This document shows positions 9,079-17,976 of a stretch of DNA of 64,000 bases, in pieces. The DNA lies in contig NZ_JACIIZ010000006.1 of assembly GCF_014205765.1 (NCBI RefSeq), positions 124,001 to 188,000 of the forward strand, read 5' to 3'. A program made the position numbers and the translations under genes. The stretch is from Nitrospirillum iridis (GTDB lineage Bacteria; Pseudomonadota; Alphaproteobacteria; Azospirillales; Azospirillaceae). The notes beneath the pieces are model-generated. The model was not told the origin of the DNA. It made no database searches and saw only the letters and a list, made by a program, of their open reading frames with translations. Within the stretch, counting starts at the first letter, position 1, and every line of letters starts with the position of its first letter.

Positions 9079-10304
9079 CAGCCCGACGTGATGGTGGCCT
9101 TGAGGCTAAGCGTTCCCTTGGGCGAGGTGCCGGAGCAATTCTCCGCCGCCCAGGTGCAGCTGGTACCGCTGACAAGGTCGAAGCCGCCGCCGGATTGCCG
9201 CATCAGCACGTGGCCGGCGGCATTGCCGTTCACCTGCGCCAGGCGCGACTTGCCGGTGGTCGCCATGGTGCCGCCGGACGACTGGTCGCAGTTGTCGAGC
9301 ACGGACAAGGTGCTGAACCAGCCGCGTACCAGATAGGTGGCGCCGCCGCCCTCGTTATAGCCGGTGCAGTTGCGCATGCGGATTTGAACCAGCGCATAGA
9401 CATGGGCCCCGTTGGCGTCCCCCGGCGCCAACGAGCGGCAGTTGTTCTCGAACCCGACCTGCTCGATCGCGGCGCCGCTGGAGGTGCCGTTGTTGTAGTA
9501 GAAGCCGTAGCTGCCGTTGTCGCGGCAGTAGCCGCCGAGGATGCGCACATCGGTCGTGCCGCCGTAGGTGGAATCGAAGTTGGTGGCCATCATCCCGCAC
9601 TTCGTGTTTTGGGCGAAAAAGCAGCCGACGACGGTGATGGCGGAACAGATGCCGCCCTTGGACTGGGCGAAGACGGCACCGTTCTGCTTACAGTCCTGGA
9701 AGAAGCACCCCATCAACAGGCTTTCGAAGACGTTGCCTTCGAACAGCAGGCCATTCAGCCCCGCGCCCTCGACGCACAGCCCATCCAGCGTCACGTTGTA
9801 AAAGAAGTAGGAACTGCCGTAAGCGATGATGCGCAGTCCGTTACCGTCCTTGCCGGTACCCAGGATCTTCATGGCGCCCAGGATGCGGAAATAGCGGACG
9901 GTGTTCACCGCCTGCAAGCACATGATGTCCGCGCCGTTGGTGATGGACGACACCAGCGTGGCGCCCTGCGCCTGCAAGCCCCAGGGCTTGCCCGCATCCT
10001 GGGTGGACACGAAGGATATGGACTTGGCGATGGCGTAGGTGCCGGCCGGCACGATGACCATCAGTCCCTTGGTGGCGGCGGCGGCCAGGGCCTTGGAGAA
10101 GGCGGCGCTGTCGTCGGTGACGCCATCACCGACGGCGCCAAAATCATACACCGTGGGCGTGGCCTTGGTCGTGGAGGTCTGCGCCACCTGGACGTGCCCC
10201 TGGGACTTGTCCATGGCCAGGGCCGTGGCCGCGCGTGACGGACCGACGGAAGACAAACCGAAAGGCAGCGCGGCACCGGCCGCGATCAAATGTCGGCGAT
10301 CCAT
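9078..10304 (-). CDS. Tat-exported right-handed beta-helix protein (pectate-lyase-like fold)
   Basis: 408 residues. Twin-arginine leader MDRRHLIAAGAALPFG and a following hydrophobic region predict export. A linker then leads to VYDFGAVGDGVTDDSAAF, the classic opening of the pectate lyase/GH28-like superfamily (Pectate_lyase_3). The rest shows short Gly/Asn-rich strand repeats (for example VTLDGLCVEGAGLNGLLFEG) expected for a parallel beta-helix. Such proteins act on or bind polysaccharide; no catalytic set can be assigned. Of two adjacent ATGs (10307, 10304) the second is better spaced from GAGG. It stands alone, convergent with the hydrolase gene. Confidence 0.8.
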   Translation of the reverse strand: MDRRHLIAAGAALPFGLSSVGPSRAATALAMDKSQGHVQVAQTSTTKATPTVYDFGAVGDGVTDDSAAFSKALAAAATKGLMVIVPAGTYAIAKSISFVSTQDAGKPWGLQAQGATLVSSITNGADIMCLQAVNTVRYFRILGAMKILGTGKDGNGLRIIAYGSSYFFYNVTLDGLCVEGAGLNGLLFEGNVFESLLMGCFFQDCKQNGAVFAQSKGGICSAITVVGCFFAQNTKCGMMATNFDSTYGGTTDVRILGGYCRDNGSYGFYYNNGTSSGAAIEQVGFENNCRSLAPGDANGAHVYALVQIRMRNCTGYNEGGGATYLVRGWFSTLSVLDNCDQSSGGTMATTGKSRLAQVNGNAAGHVLMRQSGGGFDLVSGTSCTWAAENCSGTSPKGTLSLKATITSG

Positions 10305-11042
10305 CATATACCTCGCTGAAGATCATTGAGGGCGCCCGCCGTCACCCCTGACAAAGGGGTAAGGTCTTCAAGGGACGGAAGTTCCACCTTCGGTGCCCGA
10401 AGCTCCAGGAAGAAGCGAACCAGGCGCCCCTTCCGCGTGAGCCCGTATCAGAATTCACGTCTCTGGACAGTCCCGCAAGTCGAAAACAGCATTGCTCGAG
10501 TGGCATCCGACATAGGTCTGCGAACAAAAATAGTCGCCATCTATGTCAAATTCGTTCTGGATGCGAATTGATACAGGTTCCCGTCATAGAACTTGATACC
10601 TTGGACATATACCGCCAGCGCCATGTGACGAAACTGTGTTCGCCAAATGCTCAATGGCGAGTGCAGGCGATTACGAGGCATTGTTGTCCTGTTCTCGGAC
10701 CTCACCGATCTGGCCTATATATCGCCTTTGTCTTAAATTGCATGTAACTTTAGGTTGCTCGATTTACGTTGAGAGCGCTGCTAAGTTCCAGGGCATCAGC
10801 ATGGCCTTTAGGTAGGACAAGCGGACTGTTCCCGCGCCACGGTGATGCCATGATCCCGTGCGACGAAGGGGACGGACGATCTCTCAAATCAAAAAGATGG
10901 CGGCGGCCCCAGCCTACCGGGGACCGAGGCCGACGAAGGCAGGCTCCCCGGGAGGGACCACCCCAATGAAACGCGTGCCCTGCCCCCGGCCTATCCCCGG
11001 GACGCTTGGGCTGACGGAGGTCGTCCCTTATGGAGGTTTTCT
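10305..11042. other. Long non-coding region with no supported gene
   Basis: 738 bases. The middle (about 10500-10780) is much more A/T-rich than neighbours and holds promoter-like sequence and an inverted repeat GTTC-N8-GAAC (10577-10592). The right part (about 10900-11000) is GC-rich with complementary blocks (AGCCT with AGGCT, CCGGGGA with TCCCCGG) in interleaved order, as a pseudoknot would have. Short open frames here have no ribosome site or recognisable sequence. It may hold the promoter and leader of the lipoprotein-two-component operon, or a small RNA; neither is proved. Confidence 0.5.
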
Positions 11043-11585
11043 GTGGTGTGCGCGAAACTCTGGCAACGGGCAGGCCTGACCGGGCTGATGCTACTGTCGG
11101 GCTGCACCGCCTGGTTGCCCCCGTGGGAGCAGACCAAGCCTATCCCCCCGCAAAAGATCGCGGCGGCCCGTCCCGCCGCCGCCCGCAGCAAGGCGCCCGC
11201 CGTCGCGGCTGGTGACACTGCCACCAGCACCCGGGTCGCGTCCGCACGGCGCCCCCCCTCGTCCGCCATTCCCGTAACCCAGACCGCAAGCCCCGCGTCG
11301 GCCGCGACCACCGCCACGCTGACCGTGTCGGAGGTGGATCTGGTGGGAATGGACGAATCCCAATTAAGGGCCCTCATCGGCCCGCCTTCCTCACAGCAGG
11401 ACCTCGCCCCGGGGAAGGAATGGCTTTACCGGCATGGGGCCTGCACCGTCGATCTGACACTGTACCCCGACATCAAGACGCAGGCGTACCGCGTCCTAAG
11501 CTATGAGGTGACAAGTGATAACGACATCGGTGACCGCAAACGCCACTGCCTGGCCGACCTCCGGGCCGTGGCTCAAGCCAAATGA
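11043..11585 (+). CDS. Putative lipoprotein encoded with a two-component system
   Basis: 180 residues, GTG start (11043 or 11046) with GGAGG upstream. The signal peptide ends in a lipobox LLSGC (Cys near residue 21), so it is predicted to be lipidated and periplasm-facing. An Ala/Pro/Ser/Thr-rich linker (about 35-95) follows, then a small C-terminal domain (LVGMDESQLRALIGPPS, WLYRHGACTVDLTLYPD) whose layout resembles SmpA/OmlA-like modules. Two cysteines in the domain could form a disulfide. The regulator gene starts 71 bases before its stop, so the lipoprotein may be an accessory sensor for the kinase; that is inference. Confidence 0.8.
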   Translation: MVCAKLWQRAGLTGLMLLSGCTAWLPPWEQTKPIPPQKIAAARPAAARSKAPAVAAGDTATSTRVASARRPPSSAIPVTQTASPASAATTATLTVSEVDLVGMDESQLRALIGPPSSQQDLAPGKEWLYRHGACTVDLTLYPDIKTQAYRVLSYEVTSDNDIGDRKRHCLADLRAVAQAK

Positions 11586-12405
11586 CGCACCGCCGGCCGT
11601 TCCGGCCCGTGTGGTGCTGATCGACGACGACGACGCCTTCCGCGAGGCGGCGACGGGCGAATTGGAGGACCAGGGCTTCACCGTCACGGGCCTCCCCGAT
11701 GCCAAGTCGCTGATCGCCCATCTGTCCAGCGAGGACGGTTCCGCCCTGGATGACTCCATCGCCGACATCCTGGTCATCGACTGGTGCCTGGAACGGACCC
11801 TGGGCATCGACCTGCTGCCCGACCTGCGGCGTCGCGGCTGCCGTATCCCGGTGATCTTCCTGACCGGCATGTCCATGCCCGCCAATGAGACGCTCGCCCT
11901 GGACCGCGGCGCCGTGGATTTCATCGACAAGACCCGCGGCATATCCGTGCTGGCCCGTCGCATCCGCCTGATCGTACGCCCCCCCTCGGCCCCGTCGCCC
12001 AGCCCGACGACCGGCGCGGGCGAGGAGATCATATGCGGAAAACTTACCCTTAAGCCTAAGGTCAACCGAGCCTTTTGGCAGGGCCGTGACGTGATGCTTA
12101 CGGTCACCGAATTTAGTATCGTCGAGTACATGGTGGCCAATTTGGGCGAGCATGTCACCTACCGGGCCATCTATGACCGCGTGCACTGGAGCGGCTTCAT
12201 CGCCGGCAGCGGGGAAGACGGCTTCCGGACCAACGTTCGCTCATCGATCAAGCGGATCCGGAGCAAGTTCAATGCTATCGATCGTGGGTTTGCGGAAATT
12301 GAGAATTTCGCGGCCTTCGGCTACCGATGGCGTGACCCGGCAGCCAGCGACACCGACACGGCTGAGATGGGCCGCCCGGAGGATATCCGGATCGCTCACG
12401 GTTAG
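11515..12405 (+). CDS. OmpR/ChvI-like response regulator
   Basis: 296 residues. The receiver domain starts at ARVVLIDDDDAF with acidic pocket Asp37-40, phospho-acceptor Asp89 (LVIDWCLE), FLTGM and the Lys in FIDKTRG. The C-terminal OmpR-type winged helix (LTVTEFSIVEYMVANLGEHV, then FRTNVRSSIKRIRSKF) binds DNA. I take the GTG at 11515, six bases after GAGG, which overlaps the lipoprotein gene by 71 bases; a GTG at 11611 is an alternative that would remove the non-conserved 32-residue N-terminus. The kinase gene begins inside its 3' end. The recognition helix resembles ChvI-type regulators. Confidence 0.88.
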   Translation: MITTSVTANATAWPTSGPWLKPNDAPPAVPARVVLIDDDDAFREAATGELEDQGFTVTGLPDAKSLIAHLSSEDGSALDDSIADILVIDWCLERTLGIDLLPDLRRRGCRIPVIFLTGMSMPANETLALDRGAVDFIDKTRGISVLARRIRLIVRPPSAPSPSPTTGAGEEIICGKLTLKPKVNRAFWQGRDVMLTVTEFSIVEYMVANLGEHVTYRAIYDRVHWSGFIAGSGEDGFRTNVRSSIKRIRSKFNAIDRGFAEIENFAAFGYRWRDPAASDTDTAEMGRPEDIRIAHG

Positions 12406-13876
12406 ACTGGGCTTCCTGCTGGTCATTTTTGCCGCCCTTCCCTTCATCCTGTACGGCCAATTCGAGACGGCGGATCGCAAGGAAAGGGAGATTGTCACCC
12501 GGAACCTCCGGTACAGCAGCTGGCTCATCGCCCAGGCGTTGAAGCCGCTGCTGAACCGGGAGAGCGGCCCACCCACGGCCTCGCTGAACGAGGAGTTGGC
12601 CAAGTACGACGGTGACGGCACGAACCTGAAACTGATGTTCCAGCCCAACGGCGGCGCCGCTGGCCGGGACGGCGGATTTTACTTCCTGGCGTCCGCGCCC
12701 AAGGTTGGCATGGCCGACCTGGGCGCCACGCTGGACAATCTGCAACGTCACGGCATCGTGTCCCAGGTCGCGGAGAGCTGCACCTGGGACAAGCCCGTGG
12801 ACATCCGCTACACCCAGCCCACGGGCCATGAGGAGATACTGACCTCGGTCGTGCCCATTCAGAGCCGTTGGGGCTGCTGGGTCCTGGTTTCCTCCCACGT
12901 GACGTCGGAATTGCTGGCCACCGCCATCGGGCGGCCCTATTGGCAGACGCCGCAGGTGCGCCTGGCCCTGATGCTGTACCTGGCCTTGGCCGTCGTCGCC
13001 TTGCTGACGGCCTTGTCGGTGCGGCGCCATATCGGCCACTTCCGCCATGTCGCCCGCGAAATCCGCCAGGGTCGGGTGGCCGGCAACACCTTCGCCAGCC
13101 GCAACGCCATTCCGGAGCTGGACAGCGTGGCGCAAGACTTCGACGGGCTGGTCCACGACCTGCATCACGTGGCTGGCGTCATCCGCCAGACGGCGGAGGA
13201 CAACGCCCATTCCTTCAAGGGGCCGGTCGCCACCATCCAGGCCTGCCTGGAACCGCTGAAGCGCCTGATCCCGCCTGACCATGCCCGCGGCCAACGCGCG
13301 GCTGAACTGATCGAGCTGTCGCTGGATCGGCTGAAGGCCCTGATCTCCGCCTCGCAATGCCTGGATAACACCATGGCGGACATGATCGAATCGCCGCGCG
13401 AAAGCGTGGACCTGACCCAGATCGTCGCCGACATCCTGAAAAGCTATCGCGAGGTGCTGGTGACCCGCCAGATTCGCCTGAGCCGCCAGCTGCAACCGGA
13501 GGTGCATGTCCGCGCCGGCAAGGTGGCGCTGGCCGTTGTCGTGGAGAACATCCTGGACAACGCCGTCAGCTTTTCCCCCGACAGCGGCGCCATCGCCGTG
13601 CGCCTGTCGGAAGAAGGGGGCGTCATCAACCTGACCATCGAGGACACCGGTCCCGGCATCGACCCGGACAAGCTTCACAACATCTTCGACCGCTATTTCT
13701 CGCTGCGCCCTCCCGACCACGCCCGCCGTGACGCCAAGACGGGCTCGCCGGGCCATGCCGGGCTGGGCCTGTGGATGGTGAAGCGCAATGTGGAGGCGCT
13801 GGGCGGCACTGTCACCGCGGCCAACCGGGTGGGCGGGGGCCTGAAGGTCCACATCATCCTGCCTGCGGCGACATGA
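12272..13876 (+). CDS. Membrane sensor histidine kinase
   Basis: About 534 residues. After a short N-terminus come TM1 (GFLLVIFAALPFILYG), a periplasmic sensor region of about 150 residues, TM2 (LALMLYLALAVVALLTAL), a HAMP-like linker, and the kinase core: an H-box with His313 in AHSFKGPVATI (close to the PhoQ-type HSLKTPLA), N-box ENILDNAVSFSP, G1 EDTGPGIDPD, F-box IFDRYFS and G2 GLGLWMVKR. The start is uncertain. ATG 12272 has GGAG eight bases upstream but overlaps the regulator gene by 134 bases; GTG 12335 is possible. Cognate partner of the regulator before it. An EPS locus lies next door, but regulation of it is only a guess. Confidence 0.88.
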   Translation: MLSIVGLRKLRISRPSATDGVTRQPATPTRLRWAARRISGSLTVRLGFLLVIFAALPFILYGQFETADRKEREIVTRNLRYSSWLIAQALKPLLNRESGPPTASLNEELAKYDGDGTNLKLMFQPNGGAAGRDGGFYFLASAPKVGMADLGATLDNLQRHGIVSQVAESCTWDKPVDIRYTQPTGHEEILTSVVPIQSRWGCWVLVSSHVTSELLATAIGRPYWQTPQVRLALMLYLALAVVALLTALSVRRHIGHFRHVAREIRQGRVAGNTFASRNAIPELDSVAQDFDGLVHDLHHVAGVIRQTAEDNAHSFKGPVATIQACLEPLKRLIPPDHARGQRAAELIELSLDRLKALISASQCLDNTMADMIESPRESVDLTQIVADILKSYREVLVTRQIRLSRQLQPEVHVRAGKVALAVVVENILDNAVSFSPDSGAIAVRLSEEGGVINLTIEDTGPGIDPDKLHNIFDRYFSLRPPDHARRDAKTGSPGHAGLGLWMVKRNVEALGGTVTAANRVGGGLKVHIILPAAT

Positions 13877-14039
13877 TGACCCAACATTATCAACTTTTAA
13901 GTGATTTGTTTCATAAAACTTCCCGCTGATGTATGGTGATCGCGCCGACACAACCCGCCAAAGTTGCCGACCCATGGCCAGCAACGCGACATCCGCTGAT
14001 GCGGGGCTGGCGGCCGAGCACGGGAAGGAACGCATCGCC

Positions 14040-16052
14040 ATGAGTACAAACCCGAACATCCTTCTGGTCACCACCGACCAGTACCGCTTTCCCCGTTTCT
14101 CTTATGGACCGGAGGGCGGTTTCGCGGAGCAGTTGAAGCGGATCCTGGGTTTCCAGGGGGAGGTCGATGTCGGCCACAACCCGTATGCCGCCTTCTTCCC
14201 CGGCCTGTTGCGCCTGCGCCATAACGCGGTCGTCCTGCGCAATCACACCATCGCCGCCAGCGCCTGCACCCCCAGCCGGGCGACCATCTATACCGGGCAG
14301 TACGGGACGCGCACCGGCGTGACGCAGACCGACGGCTTGTTCAAGAACGGCGACGCCGCCAACTTTCCCTGGCTGGCCCCGGACGGCATCCCGACCCTGG
14401 GCAGTTGGATGCGGGCCGCCGGATACAGCACCCACTATTTCGGCAAATGGCATGTGAGCAACCCGCCGGATCATAGCCTGAACGCCTATGGTTTCGACGA
14501 CTGGGAGGAATCCTATCCCGAGCCACACGGCGCCTCCCCCAACAACCTGGGCACCTATCGTGACATCGGCTTCGCCGATTCCGTGTGCACCTTCCTGAAG
14601 CGCAAGGCCCTTGGGCTGAACTATGACCGCGCCGCGGCCATCAAGAGCGACAAGGCCCCCAACAGCGACGCCCCCGATCCGGCCAAGGCGCGCCCCTGGT
14701 TCGCCGTCGCCTCCTTCGCCAACCCCCACGACATCGCCACATATCCGGCCGTGCTGGCCCAGGCCCTGCCGTCGGACAGCGGCAAGCCGCCCATCACCCT
14801 GCCCAATGGCCAGACCGTGGGCGCCACGCAATCCGTCTTCGGCCCCCTGACCGTGCCCTTGCAGGGCGACCGGACGCCGCCGCCGACGGGCGGAACGTTC
14901 CAGGTGGCGCTGAACCCGCTGGGCTTCCCGCAAGACTGCGCCAACAACCCGCCAACCCTGCTTGAGGATTTGTCGACCAAACCAAGCTGCCAGCACGACT
15001 ATGCCTACAAGATGGGTTTGGCGCTGTCCGCCAAGGTCGGCTATTCCGTCGGCGGGGCGGTGCCGAACGACAAGCTCGACGCGGCCGTGGCGGCGACGCT
15101 GAAAAGCTGCATCCCCTTCCAGCTGGCGTCCGACCCGGCCACCTCGGCCCTGGACTTCATCCAGCTGTACGCCTACCTGCACGCGGTGGTGGACACACAG
15201 ATCGATCGGGTGCTGCGCACCTTGGAAGAGTCGGGCCTGGCAGACAACACCATCGTCGTGTTCCTGGCCGACCACGGCGAATATGCCGCCGCCCATGGCA
15301 TGATGATCGAGAAGTGGCACACCGCCTATCAGGAGGCGCTGCACGTCCCCGTGGTGGTGCAGTTCCCGCCGTCGCACCGGGTTCACGGTGGCCTGCGGCA
15401 GTTGGATCAAGTCACCAGCCATATCGACATCCTGCCCACCATCCTGGGCCTGGCGGGGGCTGACCAGGCCGCCGCCGCCGCCGAGTTGGCGGACAGCCGC
15501 AGGCCATTCCCCCCACTGCCTGGCGCCAATCTGGCGCCCCTGATCCGGGGCGAGACGGATGTGGTGCGCGACCCGGATGGCCAGCCGCGCCGGGGCGTAT
15601 TGTTCATCACCGACGATGAGATCACCGAACCGCTGCCCCCCATCGGCGATCCACACGAAACCGCGTCATACGGCCAATTCGCGGTGTTTGACGCGACGGT
15701 GGCGGCGGTGCGGGAAGGGGTGGATGGCAAGGGACCGGTGCCCGGCTTGGCCCCGGGGCCGGTGCGCCAACCCAACCATGTCCGCTGCGTGCGCACCGCC
15801 CATTTCAAGCTGGCGCGCTATTGCGATCCGGGCGGGTGCGTCCCCCAGGAGTGGGAGATGTATGACCTGCGGCACGATCCCAACGAAACCGTGAACCTGG
15901 TCCAGGTTCGGGTATCGCCGCCGACAGCACGGCATGATCTGCCGGACTGGACGACGCACGCCGCCGTGCAGGCGCAGGCCAACGACCTCGCCACCCTGCT
16001 GGCCACGCTGGAGGCGCGCGACCTGCCACCGCTGGCGCCCGCCGACGCCTGA
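14040..16052 (+). CDS. Sulfatase-family hydrolase (S1/phosphonate monoester hydrolase type)
   Basis: 670 residues, alkaline-phosphatase superfamily. The start ATG at 14040 (MSTNPNILLVTTDQ) follows GGAAGGA. Metal-site residues appear in TTDQYR; the active-site motif CTPSR at residues 76-80 has the Cys that must be converted to formylglycine; a second metal motif is LADHGE, followed by KWHTAYQEALHVPV. No signal peptide is visible, so it is probably cytoplasmic. Two long insertions (about residues 195-320) are unusual for the family. No formylglycine-generating enzyme is in the window. Position before manC suggests a link to polysaccharide sulfate or phosphate turnover, but the substrate is unknown. 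Confidence 0.85.
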   Translation: MSTNPNILLVTTDQYRFPRFSYGPEGGFAEQLKRILGFQGEVDVGHNPYAAFFPGLLRLRHNAVVLRNHTIAASACTPSRATIYTGQYGTRTGVTQTDGLFKNGDAANFPWLAPDGIPTLGSWMRAAGYSTHYFGKWHVSNPPDHSLNAYGFDDWEESYPEPHGASPNNLGTYRDIGFADSVCTFLKRKALGLNYDRAAAIKSDKAPNSDAPDPAKARPWFAVASFANPHDIATYPAVLAQALPSDSGKPPITLPNGQTVGATQSVFGPLTVPLQGDRTPPPTGGTFQVALNPLGFPQDCANNPPTLLEDLSTKPSCQHDYAYKMGLALSAKVGYSVGGAVPNDKLDAAVAATLKSCIPFQLASDPATSALDFIQLYAYLHAVVDTQIDRVLRTLEESGLADNTIVVFLADHGEYAAAHGMMIEKWHTAYQEALHVPVVVQFPPSHRVHGGLRQLDQVTSHIDILPTILGLAGADQAAAAAELADSRRPFPPLPGANLAPLIRGETDVVRDPDGQPRRGVLFITDDEITEPLPPIGDPHETASYGQFAVFDATVAAVREGVDGKGPVPGLAPGPVRQPNHVRCVRTAHFKLARYCDPGGCVPQEWEMYDLRHDPNETVNLVQVRVSPPTARHDLPDWTTHAAVQAQANDLATLLATLEARDLPPLAPADA

Positions 16053-16078
16053 CCGGCACAGACTATCGCCGAAAACGT

Positions 16079-16108
16079 GCAACGCCGCCCACGACGGGGC
16101 GGCGTTGC
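16079..16108. terminator. Strong hairpin after the sulfatase gene
   Basis: GCAACGCCGCCC (16079-16090) pairs perfectly with GGGCGGCGTTGC (16097-16108) around a six-base loop, 27 bases after the stop. Twelve pairs but no T run; position favours a terminator. Confidence 0.6.
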
Positions 16109-16315
16109 TGCATCCGCATCCCCGCATCGTCCCTGCACTTGAACAGAGCGATCACCATCCTGCCCGTCCTGGGCGCAAAGGCCGGCGCCCGGTGCGCCCA
16201 TTTGTTCAGGACTTCGCCGGGCCATCGCGGCCACCGCTTGGTCACTGGCCCCGTTCAAGCCCGCCCCGTAGCGTGTGCCGCAAAGGTCCCCACCCTGAAG
16301 CGGAGCGGTCAAAAA

Positions 16316-17779
16316 ATGCATGACGTGACGGAGCGCGTGTCCACCCGGGCCCTGCGGACGACACAAATCCATCCGGTCCTCCTGTCCGGCGGCGCCGGCA
16401 CCCGGCTGTGGCCCCTCTCCCGGGCGATCTATCCCAAGCAGTTCCTGGCCCTGACCTCGGACCGGACGTTGTTGCAGGAGACGGCCGCGCGCAGCCTGGG
16501 CGACGCCGGCTTCGCCGACCCCATCGTCATCTGCAACGAGGATCACCGTTTCATGATCCATGAGCAATTGAACGGGATCGGAATCCAGCCACAGTCCATC
16601 ATCCTGGAGAGCGCCGCCCGCAACACCGCGCCGGCCATCGCCGCCGTGGCCTTGTGGCTGATGGACCGCGACCCGGACGCCCTGATGCTGGCCCAGCCCT
16701 GCGACCACCTGATCGGCGCCCTGCCGGACTTCTACCTGGCGGTCGCCAAGGGCGTCCCGGCGGCCCAGGCTGGCCATCTGGTGACCTTCGGCGTGGTCCC
16801 GGACAAGCCTGAGACGGGCTACGGCTACATCCGCGTCGGCGCCCCTCTGGGCGGGCTGGACGGCGTCCGGGCGGTCGAGCACTTCGCCGAGAAGCCCTCC
16901 CTGGAAACGGCGGAACAATACCTGGCCAGCGGCAACTATCTGTGGAACAGCGGCATCTTCCTGATGTCGGCCCGCCACTACATCGGCGAGTTGGAGCGGC
17001 TGCAGCCCGACATGGTCACGGCCGTACGCGAGGCCATTTCCGCCGGCAAGGAGGACAACGGCTTCTTCCGCCTGGATGAGGCCTGCTTCAGCGCCGCGGC
17101 CGCCCTGTCCATTGATCACGCGGTGATGGAGCACACCGACAAGGTGGCGGTCATTCCGGTGGATATGGCCTGGTGCGACGTCGGCTCGTGGCGGTCCTTG
17201 TGGGACGTGAGCCAGAAGGACGGGGACGGCAACGTCGAGCAGGGTGACGTCATCCTTCAGGACGTTAAGAACAGCTACATCCATTCCGACGGGCGCCTGG
17301 TGGCCGCCATCGGGGTCGAGGATCTGGTCATCGTCGCCACCGACGACGCCGTGCTGGTCGCCGACGCCGCCCACGCCAAATACGTGGGCAAGGTGGTGGA
17401 CCAGCTTCGCCGGCGCAACCGCTCAGAGGAAACCCACCACACCACGGTCTACCGGCCGTGGGGATATTACCGCGCCGTGGACATCGGCTACCGCTTCCAG
17501 GTGAAGCGCCTCATGGTGAAGCCGGGCGCCCGCCTCAGCCTGCAGAAACATCACCACCGCGCGGAACATTGGATCGTCGTCCAGGGCACCGCGCTGGTGC
17601 AGCGTGACGGCGAAGACCGCCTGGTGCGGGAGAATGAATCCGTTCACATCCCCATCGGCATGGAGCACCGCCTGGAAAACCCCGGCAAGCTGCCCCTGCA
17701 CCTGATTGAAGTGCAATCTGGCGCGTATCTGGGCGAGGACGACATCGTGCGTCTGTCCGACACCTATGGCCGCGCCTAG
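16316..17779 (+). CDS. manC: Mannose-1-phosphate guanylyltransferase / mannose-6-phosphate isomerase
   Basis: Bifunctional type II enzyme (ManC/XanB/CpsB) of 487 residues: makes mannose-6-phosphate and GDP-mannose. The N-terminal nucleotidyltransferase domain has LSGGAGTRLWPLSR and PKQFL, then FAEKPSLETAEQYL with WNSGIF. The C-terminal cupin is the isomerase module (RPWGYYRAVDIGYRFQVKRL, LQKHHHRAEHWIV, PIGMEHRLENPG). ATG at 16316 follows GGAG by ten bases. It supplies GDP-mannose to the Gmd/Fcl pair encoded 20 kb downstream. A terminator lies after it, so it is probably its own transcription unit. Confidence 0.95.
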   Translation: MHDVTERVSTRALRTTQIHPVLLSGGAGTRLWPLSRAIYPKQFLALTSDRTLLQETAARSLGDAGFADPIVICNEDHRFMIHEQLNGIGIQPQSIILESAARNTAPAIAAVALWLMDRDPDALMLAQPCDHLIGALPDFYLAVAKGVPAAQAGHLVTFGVVPDKPETGYGYIRVGAPLGGLDGVRAVEHFAEKPSLETAEQYLASGNYLWNSGIFLMSARHYIGELERLQPDMVTAVREAISAGKEDNGFFRLDEACFSAAAALSIDHAVMEHTDKVAVIPVDMAWCDVGSWRSLWDVSQKDGDGNVEQGDVILQDVKNSYIHSDGRLVAAIGVEDLVIVATDDAVLVADAAHAKYVGKVVDQLRRRNRSEETHHTTVYRPWGYYRAVDIGYRFQVKRLMVKPGARLSLQKHHHRAEHWIVVQGTALVQRDGEDRLVRENESVHIPIGMEHRLENPGKLPLHLIEVQSGAYLGEDDIVRLSDTYGRA

Positions 17780-17902
17780 AGCGGACAGACTCAGCTGTCG
17801 CCGGCCGCGGTTCCGATCAAGCGCGGCCAGCCACAGACGCGGCCCCATCTTCCGGAAACCAGCCCGGGGGAGCGAGCCAGCTTGACATGGAAGCGGGCGG
17901 GG

Positions 17903-17923
17903 AACGGGGGGCAACCCGTTTTT
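17903..17923 (+). terminator. Rho-independent terminator after manC
   Basis: AACGGG (17903-17908), loop GGGCAA, CCCGTT (17915-17920), then TTT. It lies between manC and the outer-membrane barrel gene and separates the two units; it could also act as an attenuator for the latter. Confidence 0.65.
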
Positions 17924-17976
17924 AAACCAAGACGCGGCCCGGTGAAGGCAACGCGTCCAGCCCGAGGTCAAATCCG

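Noticed and set aside
10326-10571. 81-codon plus-strand frame in the long gap
   Set aside because: No ribosome site, no recognisable sequence, atypical composition.
13911-15656. 581-codon minus-strand open frame opposite the sulfatase gene
   Set aside because: Shadow of the coding strand; low-complexity product, and the plus-strand protein has clear active-site motifs.
17882-17908. TTGACA at 17882 as a promoter for the barrel gene
   Set aside because: No acceptable -10 box lies 16-18 bases downstream, and the site runs into a terminator stem.
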